The notes under the pieces are model-generated. The model was not told the origin of the DNA, did not search any database, and worked only from the letters and a program-made list of their open reading frames with translations. 64,000 nucleotides of DNA, from the NCBI GenBank assembly GCA_028829895.1, contig CM054182.1:9103001-9167000 (forward strand), given 5' to 3'. Every line of letters starts with the position of its first letter. Within the stretch, counting starts at the first letter, position 1. This DNA is from Sinotaia quadrata. Lineage: Eukaryota > Mollusca > Gastropoda > Architaenioglossa > Viviparidae. Made by a program: the position numbers and the translations under genes. Below, in pieces: positions 24,800-39,051 of the stretch.

Positions 24800-24996
24800 A
24801 AGGGCAAGTTTGGGCATTTTGCTGGAGAAGTACGCCAACTGAGAGATGCTGGGGCAAGTTTGGGCATTTTGCTGGAGAAGTACGCCAATCGCGAGATGAT
24901 GGGGCAAGTTTGGGCATTTTGCTGGAGAAGTACGCCAATCGCGAGATGCTGGGGCAAGTTTGGGCATTTTGCTGGAGAAGTACGCCAATCGCGAGA
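24800..24996. repeat. 50-bp minisatellite, 4 copies
   Basis: GGGGCAAGTTTGGGCATTTT occurs at 24851, 24901 and 24951, with a first copy near 24802. Each unit also carries GCTGGAGAAGTACGCCAA. Copies are nearly identical. As 50 is not divisible by three, the 104- and 152-codon minus frames spanning it cycle through frames and are not coding. Confidence 0.96.
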
Positions 24997-26114
24997 GAGT
25001 AAGCATGTCTCTTACGTCTCGCCATGAAAGACAAGTTCTCGTTTCTAAATTATCAATTCCTGTGGTATTTAACTGCAACCCCGAAAATAACGTCGATATT
25101 ATGAATGAATCAGAATTCTCAGTTTCTGGGCCCCACGACATGAAATCGACCCCGCGATTCGACCTTTATTGTCATATGACAAGAGACTGTCGTTTACAAT
25201 GAGCATGTTTGAAAACAGATACACTTCTATTTAATTATACCAGCCTGCAGAACTGAACAAAATACTGCGTGCAACAACTTCTCACAAAGTGGCAGGCACA
25301 TACACATCAGCGACAACCGCAAGCAGCATACTGCAATGACGACAGCTACAAAGAACGATGCATTGCCAGAGAGGAAAAAGGCGCGAATAGTTGTTACGAC
25401 ATTCATGATTTGTTTCCCGCCCCCCACCCCCACACTTCCTTCTTCCAAAAAAGCGGAAACTGGTCAAATATGCGTTCGTGTTCACTTTGAACGAACTACA
25501 AAAAAAATTATTATAAAAAGAAACATATTGTTATATAGTCCCGAAATCTTTGTTTTGATTAGTCTTTCCTCCTTCGTGGGCTTGGAACAGACATGTATCT
25601 CTAGACAGTTAAACAATTTCTAGAACGGGTTCACACAGAACAGAGAATGCAATAAGAGTTTGCAACAAATTACATTCAGGAAATATTAAGGGTAGCACAC
25701 GTTTTATCTACTTTTAAAAAATCCACAATAACTCTGATTTTAATCGATCTCAGAAATGACCCTGTGACCTTCAGATTATATTAGCACTATTCTCTTCTAG
25801 TTTGAACCATTTTGATTTGACCCTGGCGGCCTTCGGATTATACGCGGAAGAGTTCCTGACTGTCTATAAAGACTTTTCAGATTATCGTTAAGTCTCATGT
25901 CTGCTATGAAGATATTCATAGTGTGAATATGTGAGTGTATGTTTGTAAAGACCGACTTTTTCGGAGGGGGTGGCGGTTGTTGTTCTTGTGTATTGCGGGT
26001 TGTTTTCTGCAATGAATAAACTTATTATTAATATCCTGCCTTTTACAGCGGTTGACAAATTAAGAAGTCATCAGTCTTTCATTACGAAACAATCCAATTG
26101 AAGGATACAATAGC
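24997..26114. other. Unique sequence, no supported gene
   Basis: Short overlapping frames (up to 95 codons, both strands, 24960-25620) have neither splice context nor recognisable domains. No repeats stand out. Confidence 0.5.
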
Positions 26115-26310
26115 GATTGTGTACGGTAAAAATACAAATTAGCATCGTAAAGGAAGAACAAATATAATTCGAGTAAAAATACAAATTAGTATCGTAAAGG
26201 AAGAACAAATATAATTCGAGTGTGTACGGTAAAAATACAAATTAGCATCGTAAAGGAAGAACAAATATAATTCGAGTGTGTACGGTAAAAATACAAATTA
26301 GCATCGTAAA
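26115..26310. repeat. 48-56-bp minisatellite, 4 copies
   Basis: AAAAATACAAATTAG(C/T)ATCG recurs near 26129, 26177, 26232 and 26288. One unit lacks GTGTACGGT, explaining the shorter first period. Confidence 0.93.
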
Positions 26311-26399
26311 GGAAAAGTAAGATCAAAGAGTTTTCAAGAACAGAAAACACATTCCATTGAAATCGAATTACTTCCACACATTTTCATTATTTCGTGGTA

Positions 26400-26690
26400 T
26401 TTGTCACCACATTCTGCATGCAAGCTGGGGGAAAAGACTCCCATGCTTGTAAATTACTACAAAATAACATTCTTCCTATGATTATAAATTACTACAAAAT
26501 AGCAGGCTTTCCGTGTTTGTAATTACTACAAAATGACAGATTTCCATGCATGTAAATTACAAGAAAATAATAGACATCTAAACTTTGTAATTTACCACAA
26601 AATGACACACGCTTAAAAATTGCAAGAAAATAACTGGCATCCGGTGTTTGTAAATTACTAGAAAACCACAGCCTTTCCTATGCTTGTAAT
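26400..26690. repeat. Degenerate minisatellite of about 45-55 bp with TGTAAATTACTACAAAAT core
   Basis: GTAAATTACTACAAAATA, TTGTAATTACTACAAAATG and ATGTAAATTACAAGAAAAT recur between 26448 and 26665 with variable linkers. Confidence 0.85.
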
Positions 26691-26763
26691 AAACTTCTGG
26701 ATTCACTGAGGCATCAGTCTAAACTTGTCTTACACATTACTGATTCAATACTCACAATTTAAG

Positions 26764-27066
<303 letters not shown>

Positions 27067-27072
27067 TTCATT

Positions 27073-28195
27073 GTGTGGTGGAGTAAATCTGCCTATCCTT
27101 ATTACTAAACTTAATTGTTGTACAAATTGTTAAATTATTTTTTCTAAGTGTCAAGGTTGGAAGTAAACAACTCAAGTGGAGAATGTGCTAGAAAACTGCT
27201 GATGAAATCCAAACCAATTCTAATTGGATGAGTAGTTTTTCTGACTAATAGTCTCCCACTTGTTCATAACAAATTCATCCATTTGGAATGGACCGAAAGT
27301 TATTTTGTTGAAGAAAGTTATATCCTAATCACTCTGATTTGAACTTAAGTCCGGTCATAACAGAGATCATAAACTAATGAGAGAAGCACACCATTTTGTT
27401 TGGTGTGTTTGATCTGCTTCAGACCACAGTGACTACTGTACTCTCCCAGATCACAATGTGTGTGTGTGTGTGTGTGCGTGCGTGTCCAACGTTGTTGTCG
27501 AACTTATCAGTAAACATGTTGCTATAATTTTATTCCTGTGAATTCCAGTCGAGAGTCAATACAGAGGAAAAGTGAGGCTTCAGATTGATCTCACGAAGAT
27601 TATTTTGAGCTTTCCTCATAGTGTGCTTGATAGCGCAAGGGAAACGTGGGACAATTCTCTACAGTGTGCTTGGAGCGCATCGAAAATTCTGGAACAGTTA
27701 TCTAACGTACCTAGAAGGGGCACGTAGAATCGTCATCTAAATAAGAAAGACAGTTAATTGACTGCTGATGTCTATATGCTAGGATAAAGTGAACAATTAT
27801 CTAGCGTTAATCAGATGTAAATGTCAATGATCTTTTGATTAAATTCATATGCTGTATATTTGACTGTTGATTTAATAAATAAATTCTTACACATACTGAT
27901 AACCATAAGTTGGAGAGATAGTGGGTGGATGGGGGCTCGCTAAGTATGGATTAAAAGACGGATTTATCATTTCCTTTGGTAAGAAGTTTACCGCCTACGA
28001 AAATATTGTGTGACAGTGAATGTTTGTCTTTAATGTTGTGGAAGAGAGAATTTTTTTTTATATAGCACCCGCATATCCGCCAAGTGAGAGAGACGATTAG
28101 TGTCTTCTGGAGAATTATTAATAACATAAATTAAGATTCTCATCACTTGTAATTCGTTAATGGTCAATTAATAATAATCAATAACTAGGGCGGCA
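27073..28195 (-). mobile_element. Dispersed element family A, copy 2 (internally shorter)
   Basis: The left edge (GTGGTGGAGTAAATCTGCC) matches the left edge of 62034-63665 (GTGGCAGAGTAAATTTGC), and the right edge (TAACTAGGGCGGCATTG) matches TAACTAGGTGGCGTTGG there. Shared internal words include AAGTCCGGTCAT, GGTAAGAAGTTT and CATATCCGCCAAGTGAGAGA. At about 1.12 kb it is about 0.5 kb shorter than the full copies, so it has an internal deletion. The reading frame partly open in other copies is broken here. Confidence 0.85.
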
Positions 28196-28397
28196 TTGTA
28201 TCACTCAGTGATGAGACATGTAGAGACAGATAATACTTTTATTATGGAGGTCTTACGAGAAGTAGATTGGCATTAATTTTACTTGTAAGAAATGGAAAAT
28301 AAATGGAAAAAACCAAGTAGTGTTAGTCAATGAGATATTATACCGCTCGTTTTTGATTATTGCTACATGAATAACATTCTCTTGAAATGTAAAAATC

Positions 28398-28760
28398 TCA
28401 CCCTCTGATAACCAGAAAGTCATCTTGCAGTCCGCGCAAGCTACGCCCAGAGGTGCTTGCAGGAGATGACCCCAACAGAGGCACGTGGCAGGAGAAACCG
28501 GAGCCCTGGGCTTTACGAGTCCCCTTGCTCAAGGGTGGAAGGTGGATCCCATACAGGACCGAAGGGGTGGGGTATTGCAGCCTCTGAAGCCCTAGCCACT
28601 GTTCACAGAGAGCTACGCTGGCCTGTAAGCCCCTAAAACCTTCTGCTACCCTAGAGTCGGGACATGTTGCCATCATTCTCTCCACCACCTCCATGTCTCT
28701 GCCATGGTCGTCCGCCTTCTTCAGAACTAGTTCTTACGAGTTACCTCCCTTGAAGCCATA
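28398..28760. other. GC-rich island with one minus-strand frame, origin unknown
   Basis: About 350 bases are clearly GC-richer than the flanks. A 98-codon minus frame (28398-28694) begins MEVVERMMATCPDSRVAEG; I recognise no domain. An AAGGGAGGTAACTCG word (minus strand) near 28740 closes the island. It could be a decayed retroelement or pseudogene piece or a conserved non-coding element; nothing seen decides this. Confidence 0.35.
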
Positions 28761-29431
28761 CGTGACGATGCTTCGATTCCATTCTCCTCTAATTCTTGGA
28801 ATTCTGTGTGCCGAATTTTCTACTGGTATTTCCGGGTTAAATGATGTCGCCAAGTTCCGTTGACCGCCTTCTAATTCCTGTTTCTGAGATGTCTTCTTTT
28901 CTTTGATAATCAACTTCCTTTTGTGGCAGCAGCTAAGTAGTGCACAGGACTGCTTACAAGAAAAATAGACACGCCATAATAAGCGAGGACGCTTAAAAGT
29001 GGAACTTCTGCGTAATGAACCGTATACGCTAACTGCAAAAACATAAAATAAATGAAGTGTGTTTCTTTCCAGTCGTTTCAGAGCGGTGTTGTAGTAGCCG
29101 CATTGTTTTACAGATGATTTTCAACAGTGTTTTTCTGTTTGTTTTGTTGCTGTACTTTCCTTTGTGTGACAGCCAGTTCTGAATCGTCAACTGGTATCTG
29201 CATCGGCCGCAAAAAGTGGACGGTATGAACAAAATTATTTTTTTCCAAGAAAACGAGACAGCACGGTATGTCGACAAACCTGTATCGAACAGCCCTTCAA
29301 GCTCGAAAAGTACAAGACAATGATACCAAGCATGTGTTCCTCCCGATAATGGCCTGGCGCTCGAGATTCTCTTTGTTTCTTTGTCTTGTCCACTTTCTTT
29401 TCTTTCTTTTTTTTTTCTTTTTTTTCTGCAG
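28761..29431. other. Unique sequence ending in a long polypyrimidine tract
   Basis: No gene recognised. The last 50 bases (from about 29381) are almost pure pyrimidine and end TTCTGCAG. Confidence 0.5.
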
Positions 29432-29496
29432 TCTCAGGAGTGAAGAGCAGCGTTACTCTGGCAACGGTGGTACACGTTCATCCATGTGACAGCTAG
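29432..29496 (+). CDS. Weak candidate terminal exon segment
   Basis: An acceptor-like TTTTTTTCTGCAG behind a long pyrimidine tract is followed by a frame (entered after two bases) reading SGVKSSVTLATVVHVHPCDS and then TAG. The splice signal is strong, but the coding part is only about 20 codons and another frame is also open. No family recognised. Confidence 0.18.

Positions 29497-31790
<2,294 letters not shown>

Positions 31791-31851
<61 letters not shown>
31791..31851. repeat. (GT)n microsatellite, about 30 units
   Basis: Uninterrupted GT run. Confidence 0.98.
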
Positions 31852-31855
<4 letters not shown>

Positions 31856-32044
31856 CAAGGATCTTTGATTAAATGTGCATGTTGTGCTGGAATGCAGCTT
31901 CTAACCAACCAAACAAACTGATCACATAAACAAGTGGTACGTTTAAAAAGATGGTTTTAGGCATAATGACAAAACTCCATGTGTAAGAGTTCCGAGACCA
32001 CGTGATGGATAAGACTGTGTAAAAGACCTAGCAAAAGTATCGTA

Positions 32045-32275
32045 TTATCGCTACTTACAGTACACGTAAAGACTTAGCAAAACTGTCACTACTTACTTGC
32101 ATACTATACCTGTAAAGACCTGGCGGAATTATCACTATTTACATACTATACATGTAAAGACCTGGCGGAATTATCACTATTTACATACAGTATAAGTAAA
32201 GACTTAGCGAAATCGTCACTATTTACATACTATGCATGTAAAGACCTAGCGAAATTATAACTAGTTACACACAGT
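32045..32275. repeat. 42-bp minisatellite, about 5 copies
   Basis: TGTAAAGACCTGGCGGAATT recurs near 32111 and 32153, with diverged copies before (GTAAAGACTTAGCAAAACT) and after (32196 and 32238). Confidence 0.93.
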
Positions 32276-32557
32276 TATGTTCCAAGCATTTCGTTCATTG
32301 GAGATACCTATCAAAGTCACTGATCCGTACCCTGCATTTACAAGCATCAAGTGTTGAGAAAAATGGTCTCCCAAAGAATAAAACTGATGGGGGAATGTCT
32401 TACAGATAGCATCACACGTGAGAAGCGCCCAAGCTCCAAAAGAGGCCAAGATATGACGAGACTTGCAATTATCCCCAACTATCAGCAATGAAAAAGACAC
32501 GCCATGTGGGTAACTTACATCAACTGTATTAATACAGTTCATATTAATTTTAGGCAT
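32261..32557 (-). CDS. Doubtful 98-codon minus-strand frame
   Basis: The frame starts MPKINMNCINTVDVSYPHGV and keeps mixed, non-repetitive composition to a stop inside the edge of the 42-bp minisatellite. No domain is recognised. A possible acceptor (TTGCTGATAG) and donor (GATAGGTATC) lie within it, so part could be an exon. It is equally compatible with chance in AT-moderate DNA. Confidence 0.18.
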   Translation of the reverse strand: MPKINMNCINTVDVSYPHGVSFSLLIVGDNCKSRHILASFGAWALLTCDAICKTFPHQFYSLGDHFSQHLMLVNAGYGSVTLIGISNERNAWNITVCN

Positions 32558-32989
32558 TGTTCTTCTTTTAATACGTGGAGAGGCTGTATATGTGTCAGTT
32601 GTTTACTCTTTTCAAACAGTGCCGATTATTAAATGAATAAATAAAAATTATTTATACTTTACATGTGTTAATTATTTTATTATAAAACAATCCAAGTGGC
32701 TAAAATTAACCTTAATCTGTAGCAATAAATATTACTGTAAAATATTATTAAAATAATGCACAAGTACCCATCAGATACCGCTGATTTGTTCACTGGTAGC
32801 GATATATACAGAAGGCACATTCAAACACTGTCAAATCTTGTCCGTGTGCTTGTACAAATTCCAAATATACTGTGTAGTTGCAATGTCACTCTTTCATTGC
32901 CGTTTTCCTTAAAGAAACTCTTCTCATCAGCACCAGATGCTTCAAATACAACCAGAGTTTGATCAGAGTATTGACCAGTAGGTCCTATC
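32558..32989. other. AT-rich unique sequence, no gene seen
   Basis: No feature recognised. Confidence 0.5.
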
Positions 32990-33130
32990 CATGATTGTGA
33001 CTGATATGTCCTAATCCATGATCAGTGTGACTGATATGTCCTAATCTATGATCAGTGTGACTGATATGTTCTAATCCATGATCAGTATGATTGATATGTT
33101 CTGATCCACGCCCATTATGACTAATATGTC
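32990..33130. repeat. Minisatellite of about 30 bp, 5 copies, with TGATCAGTGTGACTGATATG core
   Basis: GTGACTGATATGTCCTAATC and ATGATCAGTGTGACTG recur about every 30-33 bp, diverging toward the right edge. Confidence 0.9.
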
Positions 33131-34199
33131 CTTGTCAGTGTAGTTCTAGGCAAAGTATGCCGATTAAACAAACATTTTTTCTATTAAATGTTTTCTATTG
33201 TTTTATGATAAGTGTGGTACCGTTAGCTAGGTTGTGTACCTGTGGTGCAATAGGTGTTTACGACCTATTAAGATGTAGGTCACTCGAAAGGGTGAAGGAT
33301 GCGGAGGGGTAAAGGGGGGGTGGCAGGATGGGGGAACCGCTAGGCGGATACGAGACACCCATATTTAGTCATTCGCGTTCCGTGTCGTGACATGGTAGAA
33401 TCTGCTAGAAGACATAGAGACCATTCATATATATATATATACGTATCAATGACCCATGTTCGCAGACGCACTTTCACCGCACCCATAATGTCCAAGGGTC
33501 AATTACTTGCGTATGTTGATACCGAACACGAATTATGAGAGTGGTAAATATAACTGACTTTCTAAATTATTGTACATATTAGTGATAGAATGTTGTGTAA
33601 AATATTCATGTAATTTGCTAAATGACTGTGTGAAATAATGTATTTCTTCTCACAGAAGCTAAGTGGCGTTAGCGATGATTGCATTTATGTAGGAATGTTG
33701 AGACAGCACAAACACGAGTACACGCCCTGCTCACATATTGTTAAACAATCTGTGGCCAATAAAGCTAAATAGTGAGAAAATGATTGTCTAATGAATATAG
33801 CTGTAAACAACTTGTTGGATGTGTTGGTCTATGAATTTAGGAGTAGAATCATTATTATCTACTTATAAATATTTCATTGAATTTATGAATCATAAGTCAG
33901 TGTGTAGCTAATGAGTTGTGGGGGTAATACTGCACAATCTAATCTGGAAGGACGAAGGGTGCCCAATCTGGACTCGACTATTTTTATTTTAGTCTGATGA
34001 AAGGTGTTCAACATGGTCTGGACTGTTGGACTGATGAATGGTGCTTACTATAGACTGAGCTAAGGGAAAAACAGGGAAAACTGGATGGTGTCCAGTACAG
34101 AGTGAACTGTTTGATGTGGCTGGACGAATAGAGTAGACTAAGTTTGGGCTACTTTTTTGAGAAATGATGTTCATTCCGGTTTAAGCTAAAAGATGTGAA
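33131..34199. other. Unique sequence, no gene seen
   Basis: A short TATATA tract lies near 33430. GGACTGTTGGACTGATGAATGG-like words near 33990-34150 may be a decayed repeat related to the next array. No gene. Confidence 0.5.
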
Positions 34200-34430
34200 C
34201 TATGCCATTAGCAGGAAGAATCGGGTGAATTTAGATTGAACTAACAGACTGGACAATAAAGTACAATGTGATCTAGGCCATTAGCAGGAAGAATCGTGTG
34301 AATTTGGATTAAACTAACAGACTGGACAGTGAAGTACAATGTGATCTAGGCCATTAGCTGCATGAATGGTGTAAATTTGGATTGAACTAACAGACTGGAC
34401 AGTGAAGTACAATGTGATCTAGGCTATAAG
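34200..34430. repeat. 73-bp minisatellite, about 3 copies
   Basis: AACTAACAGACTGGACA ... AAGTACAATGTGATCTAGGC recurs with ends near 34276, 34349 and 34422. Confidence 0.94.
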
Positions 34431-36011
34431 ACGAATTAATGATGTTAAATGCAGAATGGATGAATGAATTGTGTTTCATCAACATGGGAGATTGTGCGCA
34501 CTCCGTGCAATAAAACAAACCTTAAAGTCAAGCTCCATTTGTGTACACTTAACAGTAAACATTCAACAAATGGATAATATTATGCAGAGCATGTTCGCCT
34601 GAGCGTACAACCTTGATCATAAAATCGTCACTTCGGTCGCTGAAGAAACAAGTCATCAAATAATATCCTGAGGATGACTTGTGTCTGAGCACTCAGTGGC
34701 ACCGTTAGACGAGCAATGACAGCAATTCGCAACTAATGGCACCATGCCCAGAAGACCCAAAATAATTTTCTCAGATATAAATCACACGCTTACGCATTCT
34801 CTAACAACATAAAGGTATGTCACACCCAAACCCCTGAAATGCATGCCAGGCAATAAGTCAGGCCTGGCGACTCGGGAGGGTCGAGGTGCTTTCTTGTTCT
34901 TATCTAGTGCCTGTCAGTCTCAAGCATGGGTGAAAAGGGGAAGGCATGTTGCATAATCACTGGCGGTTAGCTACTGGCCGTTTTTATTACCTCCTCTACC
35001 ACTTATCTCCCATCAGCAGTATGCTGTTGTGCACGCAGTTGCGTCAATCTTACGGATCGTCTTTACTGCTGGACTAGCTCCATCCCCCAACCTACCAGCA
35101 CACTTCACATCATCCCAAAGCTCCAACTTTCAGAAAGGAAAAAAGGTTATCACACTACAACGACATACCAAAACAGCTACGGCATTAACCCCCTTGGACT
35201 TCTTTGGACAACAGAATCGCCCAATAACTGCCCAATAAATAACAGTCTCTTTTTGGTATGAGAATTAAAATCCCTCTGTGGTGCTAAGGCAATTCTAAAT
35301 CTAAATACAAGAAACAACTTCTTAACAATGCAGCTAGTGCCGCTTCCAGGTGCACAGAAAACAAAGGGAAATAATCTCTCAGCACATAGTACATTTTCAT
35401 TCTGATTCTTAGCAATGGAGGTATTACCGCTGTCAGACGCTGGTAGCTCTGACTGACCCTTACGTCTACAAAAAAAAAACCACAAACAAACAAACAAAGG
35501 ATAATATCATCGCATATTTTCAGTCTGATTCTTCCTACTAACAGTGAGCATGCAGTCTCTGTTGTCTAACGGGTTGTCCTGACCTTTCACAAGCGAATCA
35601 CAGCTAGTCCCTCTGTGCCAAGTCGATACCTGCCTTCTTTCCCTACCCATAAGGCTGCACGTGAAATAAAACCGCAGGTCGAGACATCAGTAATGCCAGA
35701 AGTAATTGATCAGGCTCTAACGTGCGCCTCGGCCATTACGGCGTACAAAACGGCCGACAAGGTTGACTGCAATCAATCTGCTGCACCATGACTGTGGCTC
35801 ATCAGGGCAAAGCTAATCGATGCTGCATCCTTTTGCTACCGATTATGTGCAGTAGAAGCAGAAACGCGACAGACATGAGGAGTGCCCACTGAAGCGGAAA
35901 CTCGCAGAATAGATTCTGGTCACGAATGTCTGGCAAAGTTAATAAAGCCAGCGAATTACACTTGTGACTTTAAGAGACTGTGGATTTTGACCTAATTGAT
36001 CGGTAGTAGAT

Positions 36012-36013
<2 letters not shown>
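34431..36013. other. Unique, moderately GC-rich sequence, no supported gene
   Basis: No repeat family is visible in about 1.5 kb, which is unusual for this window. Short frames (35029-35238 plus; 35177-35497 minus) lack recognisable domains. The part 35640-35960 carries clustered homeodomain-type words (TAATTGAT, CAATCAATC, CTAATCGATG), compatible with but not proof of a regulatory element. Confidence 0.4.
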
Positions 36014-36049
<36 letters not shown>

Positions 36050-36060
36050 CCTCTCTCCCC
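36014..36060. repeat. (CT)n microsatellite
   Basis: A CT run followed by CCCTCCCTCTCTCCCC. Confidence 0.97.
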
Positions 36061-36237
36061 CAGGCATTTGTTTTCTGTTGTGAATCAATAGTGCTTGGTT
36101 GTTTATTGTCAGGCTTTATTGTCTTTATGAAAGGTCAACATTTGCAAAAGCCTAACGTAAATAAAAATCAAAACTAGTTATTTGAGAGAAAAATTATATT
36201 GTGGAATGTTGGAACATTCGTTTGTATTTATTTATGT

Positions 36238-36245
36238 ATTACAAG
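36238..36245. repeat. Left 8-bp target-site duplication of the hAT-type element
   Basis: ATTACAAG directly precedes the left terminal repeat and matches the 8 bases at 36396-36403 exactly. Confidence 0.85.
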
Positions 36246-36395
36246 CAACGTTCCCTCTAAGTCTAAGATACACGGCCGCTCAGCCCATTAGAAAATGCCG
36301 CGCAGCAGTTTCAAAATTCTGCGCACAAGTTTTGGTAGCAAACCCGAACAACCGCCAGTTCCGCACACACACGAAAAATATTAGAGGGAACACTG
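36246..36395. mobile_element. hAT-type miniature inverted-repeat element, 150 bp
   Basis: The left end is CAACGTTCCCTCTAA and the right end, read on the minus strand, is CAGTGTTCCCTCTAA: inverted termini with 13 of 15 positions alike. Both sides carry the same 8-bp duplication ATTACAAG. Short inverted termini beginning CA(G/A) and 8-bp target duplications are hallmarks of the hAT superfamily. At 150 bp with no open frame it is a non-autonomous derivative and would need a transposase supplied elsewhere. The interior is GC-richer than the flanks. Confidence 0.85.
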
Positions 36396-36403
36396 ATTAC
36401 AAG
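36396..36403. repeat. Right 8-bp target-site duplication of the hAT-type element
   Basis: ATTACAAG directly follows the right terminal repeat ending GGGAACACTG and is identical to 36238-36245. Confidence 0.85.
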
Positions 36404-38607
36404 ATGTCTTTTCAAAAATAAAAAATATGTCAATCATTATTTATCTGCGCGTGCGAGCTTGCGTGCAGTTGTGTGTGTGCATCTGTGTGTAGCTTGCGTG
36501 TAGTTGTGTATGTGTGTGTGTGTGTGTGTGTATCCTTCCTTATCAACCTCAGCACGTAATCGGCTCTGACTGAAAGCGTTCCCTTGAAGAAAGTCAGTGT
36601 TTTCAAAAAAGTAATATTTTAATGTTAGCGTAAACTTACGCTAAAGTTACGCTTGAATACTGTAGATCACTCAATCAAAATTCAGTATAAATCACGCCAA
36701 TCAAAATTCAGTATAAATCACGCCTATACTTTACAATAAGTCCATGCGCGAAAGCGGCGGAAGCCGGAAGCGCCCCCTACACTCACTCAATCAATCAATC
36801 AATATGTCCATCGCATGGCAAACTTCCATTTCAAAGAATTCTCCTTATATGGAAACGTGGACAGTTTGATCTTATTCTTTTCAATCTCCGAAGTTACACA
36901 CAGCTAAAATGAATAATAATTTTAAAAAGACAAGCAAACGTTTGAGGGAACAAGGCAGTCCTGTTGCAGCCTTGCAGGTGGAAATAATTAGCCTCCAAAA
37001 ATAGTCTGGCATGTGACCCTAGTTTTGAGATTGTGAGATTAAGATTTTCCTCTAAACCTAAACAAAACAACCTTTACATTATTCGAGAAGTGAAAGGTTT
37101 GAACAGTTTTTTAAAAAATTCTTTAATCCGATTTCCTTTTTGTTGTACGGACATTCATTCCAGTGAGAAATGAACATGACTGTAAAAATCGCTCGTGAGA
37201 TTATGTCAAGCAATGTTTCAGTCAACAAAACGTTATAATAATGGAGCAAAAAAATATTTATTTGAACTGTTTGTTAGTAGCCTCGCAAGATTTTAAGCGA
37301 AGAATGATTAGCTTGGTTTTTTGCGCATTAACCAGCTCTGAATATAGTTCAACAATCTCAGATTAGATTTTGATTCGCGATCATTTTCAGTAATTAATTT
37401 TTTTTTAGTTTTTTTTTTTTAAGTTTTAATGTACAGTGTACTCCGAATTACACGAATTCGCTCTTTTAATATATATTGTACTAACACGTGTCCAATTTAT
37501 AACAAAAGTCGAGTCAGCGCGCGAGCGTACCCATCTTTATTTAATTCACGACATTAAAAAAAAAAATTAAAATGTCAAGAAATCAATTTAGTGCGGTCAG
37601 ACCAACCCTTTCATTTGCTACGAAACTAAATAGATATCCTGCTGTAACCATAAACACTTCACGCCCGTCTTCGCTGTAGCCATGGTCGAATCGCGCACTG
37701 AAACACGCTCCGTGCTGAAATATACACTGCCCCGAAAACGTTCGATTTTAAGTTCGACAAACAACAAGCAAATGAAAAGTGGTTTTAATGGCTCAGAATA
37801 AAAAAAGGAAAAAGGAAAAAAAGAATAAGCATGACTATCAGATCATGGTAAACGTCGTGTGTGGATAGTGTCTAATATCGCCGCACCGCTTACACTTGTT
37901 ATGCCATGATAACAGTGTGCAGATCGGGTGTCCCGGAACTAAAACGTCGTCCGAAGAACGCGCCCTCTTAAATTTTTCACTACTCATTCAGACCAGTGTA
38001 GGGGTGTGACCATGTGTAAAGATGTACTGAAATGAGACCTCCTTCCTCATTTCTTTATAATGCGTGAGTGGGCCTTACTTCTGCGAGGCATGATTACCCA
38101 GACAATTTTGGAATAAAGAAACTGATGAGGATAGAAGGGACGTTACTTAAACACTGCTATATAATTAAGCGCTGAGAGCGTTTGACATCCCAATTTCTAA
38201 AGAAAACATTTTAAAAATAAATAAAGTACAACTACTCTCTTCGTTTAGTCTTTTAATAACAAAAATAAAACTTATCATTTGAATATAAAAATTTACTGAA
38301 CAAACCTCATTTTTACAGCTATCCCTACCTAAACGTTTATTTAAAAAATCTAATAGAAAAAATACAGAAATCAAGAGTACAGGCACAGTTTTTCGATATC
38401 ACAAGCCACGTCAACCATTTGTTTAAGGTCGGCACACATATGTTATTTCTGATCGTACAAAATTAGCAACAAACCACACACACACACCAACTAGATAAAT
38501 ATGAATATAATAAAAGTCCATCTGACTGCACATTTTTCCATACCTAATAAGGCACAGATTTTGCACTACCATACATATTTCAATGATATCATGGCAAAAT
38601 ACTTGTT
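36404..38607. other. Unique AT-rich sequence with minor repeats, no gene seen
   Basis: A GT tract lies at about 36505-36531, a 26-bp duplication (CAATCAAAATTCAGTATAAA) near 36670-36725 and a short CAAT run at about 36788-36803. No supported coding region in 2.2 kb. Confidence 0.5.
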
Positions 38608-38710
38608 GGTCTTGTGGGAGAATTATTAATAACTATAAATTAAAATTCTTGATCACTTGTAATTAGTTGTGTGTTGTTAATTAATAGATAATAACCATAA
38701 CGAGTGCTGG
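38608..38710 (-). mobile_element. Dispersed element family A, fragment (copy 3)
   Basis: AATTATTAATAACTATAAAT, GATCACTTGTAATTAGTTG and AATAACCATAACGAG align with the right ends of the minus-oriented copies at 28100-28190 and 63570-63660. Only the terminal 100 bp is present. It lies about 340 bp from, and inverted to, the full copy at 39052. Confidence 0.75.
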
Positions 38711-38738
38711 GGCCCAGAGGTGTCACAGATAGTTAGAC

Positions 38739-38742
<4 letters not shown>

Positions 38743-38777
<35 letters not shown>

Positions 38778-38788
38778 GTGAGTGAGTG
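38743..38788. repeat. (AG)n / (GAGT)n microsatellite
   Basis: An AG run passes into GTGA/GAGT units. Confidence 0.97.
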
Positions 38789-39051
38789 ATAAAATACAGA
38801 ATGACATATGGTTAAAAACCCAATCTGACGACTTGACCATGCATAATCTATTGTGTCATAATCTTGGTTAAGTGACAGTAACTGTCTAATGAGTCTAACC
38901 GGCGACATCATATGATTCTTCCAAGACTAATTCTGTTGGATGGTATGTATACTATTCACTTTCTAGCATAAAGTGTTGTGTATACTGAAACTTCTCCAAT
39001 CCATTGACCATAATCCATGATAACAAACTATACTGTGACACAAGCTTGCCC

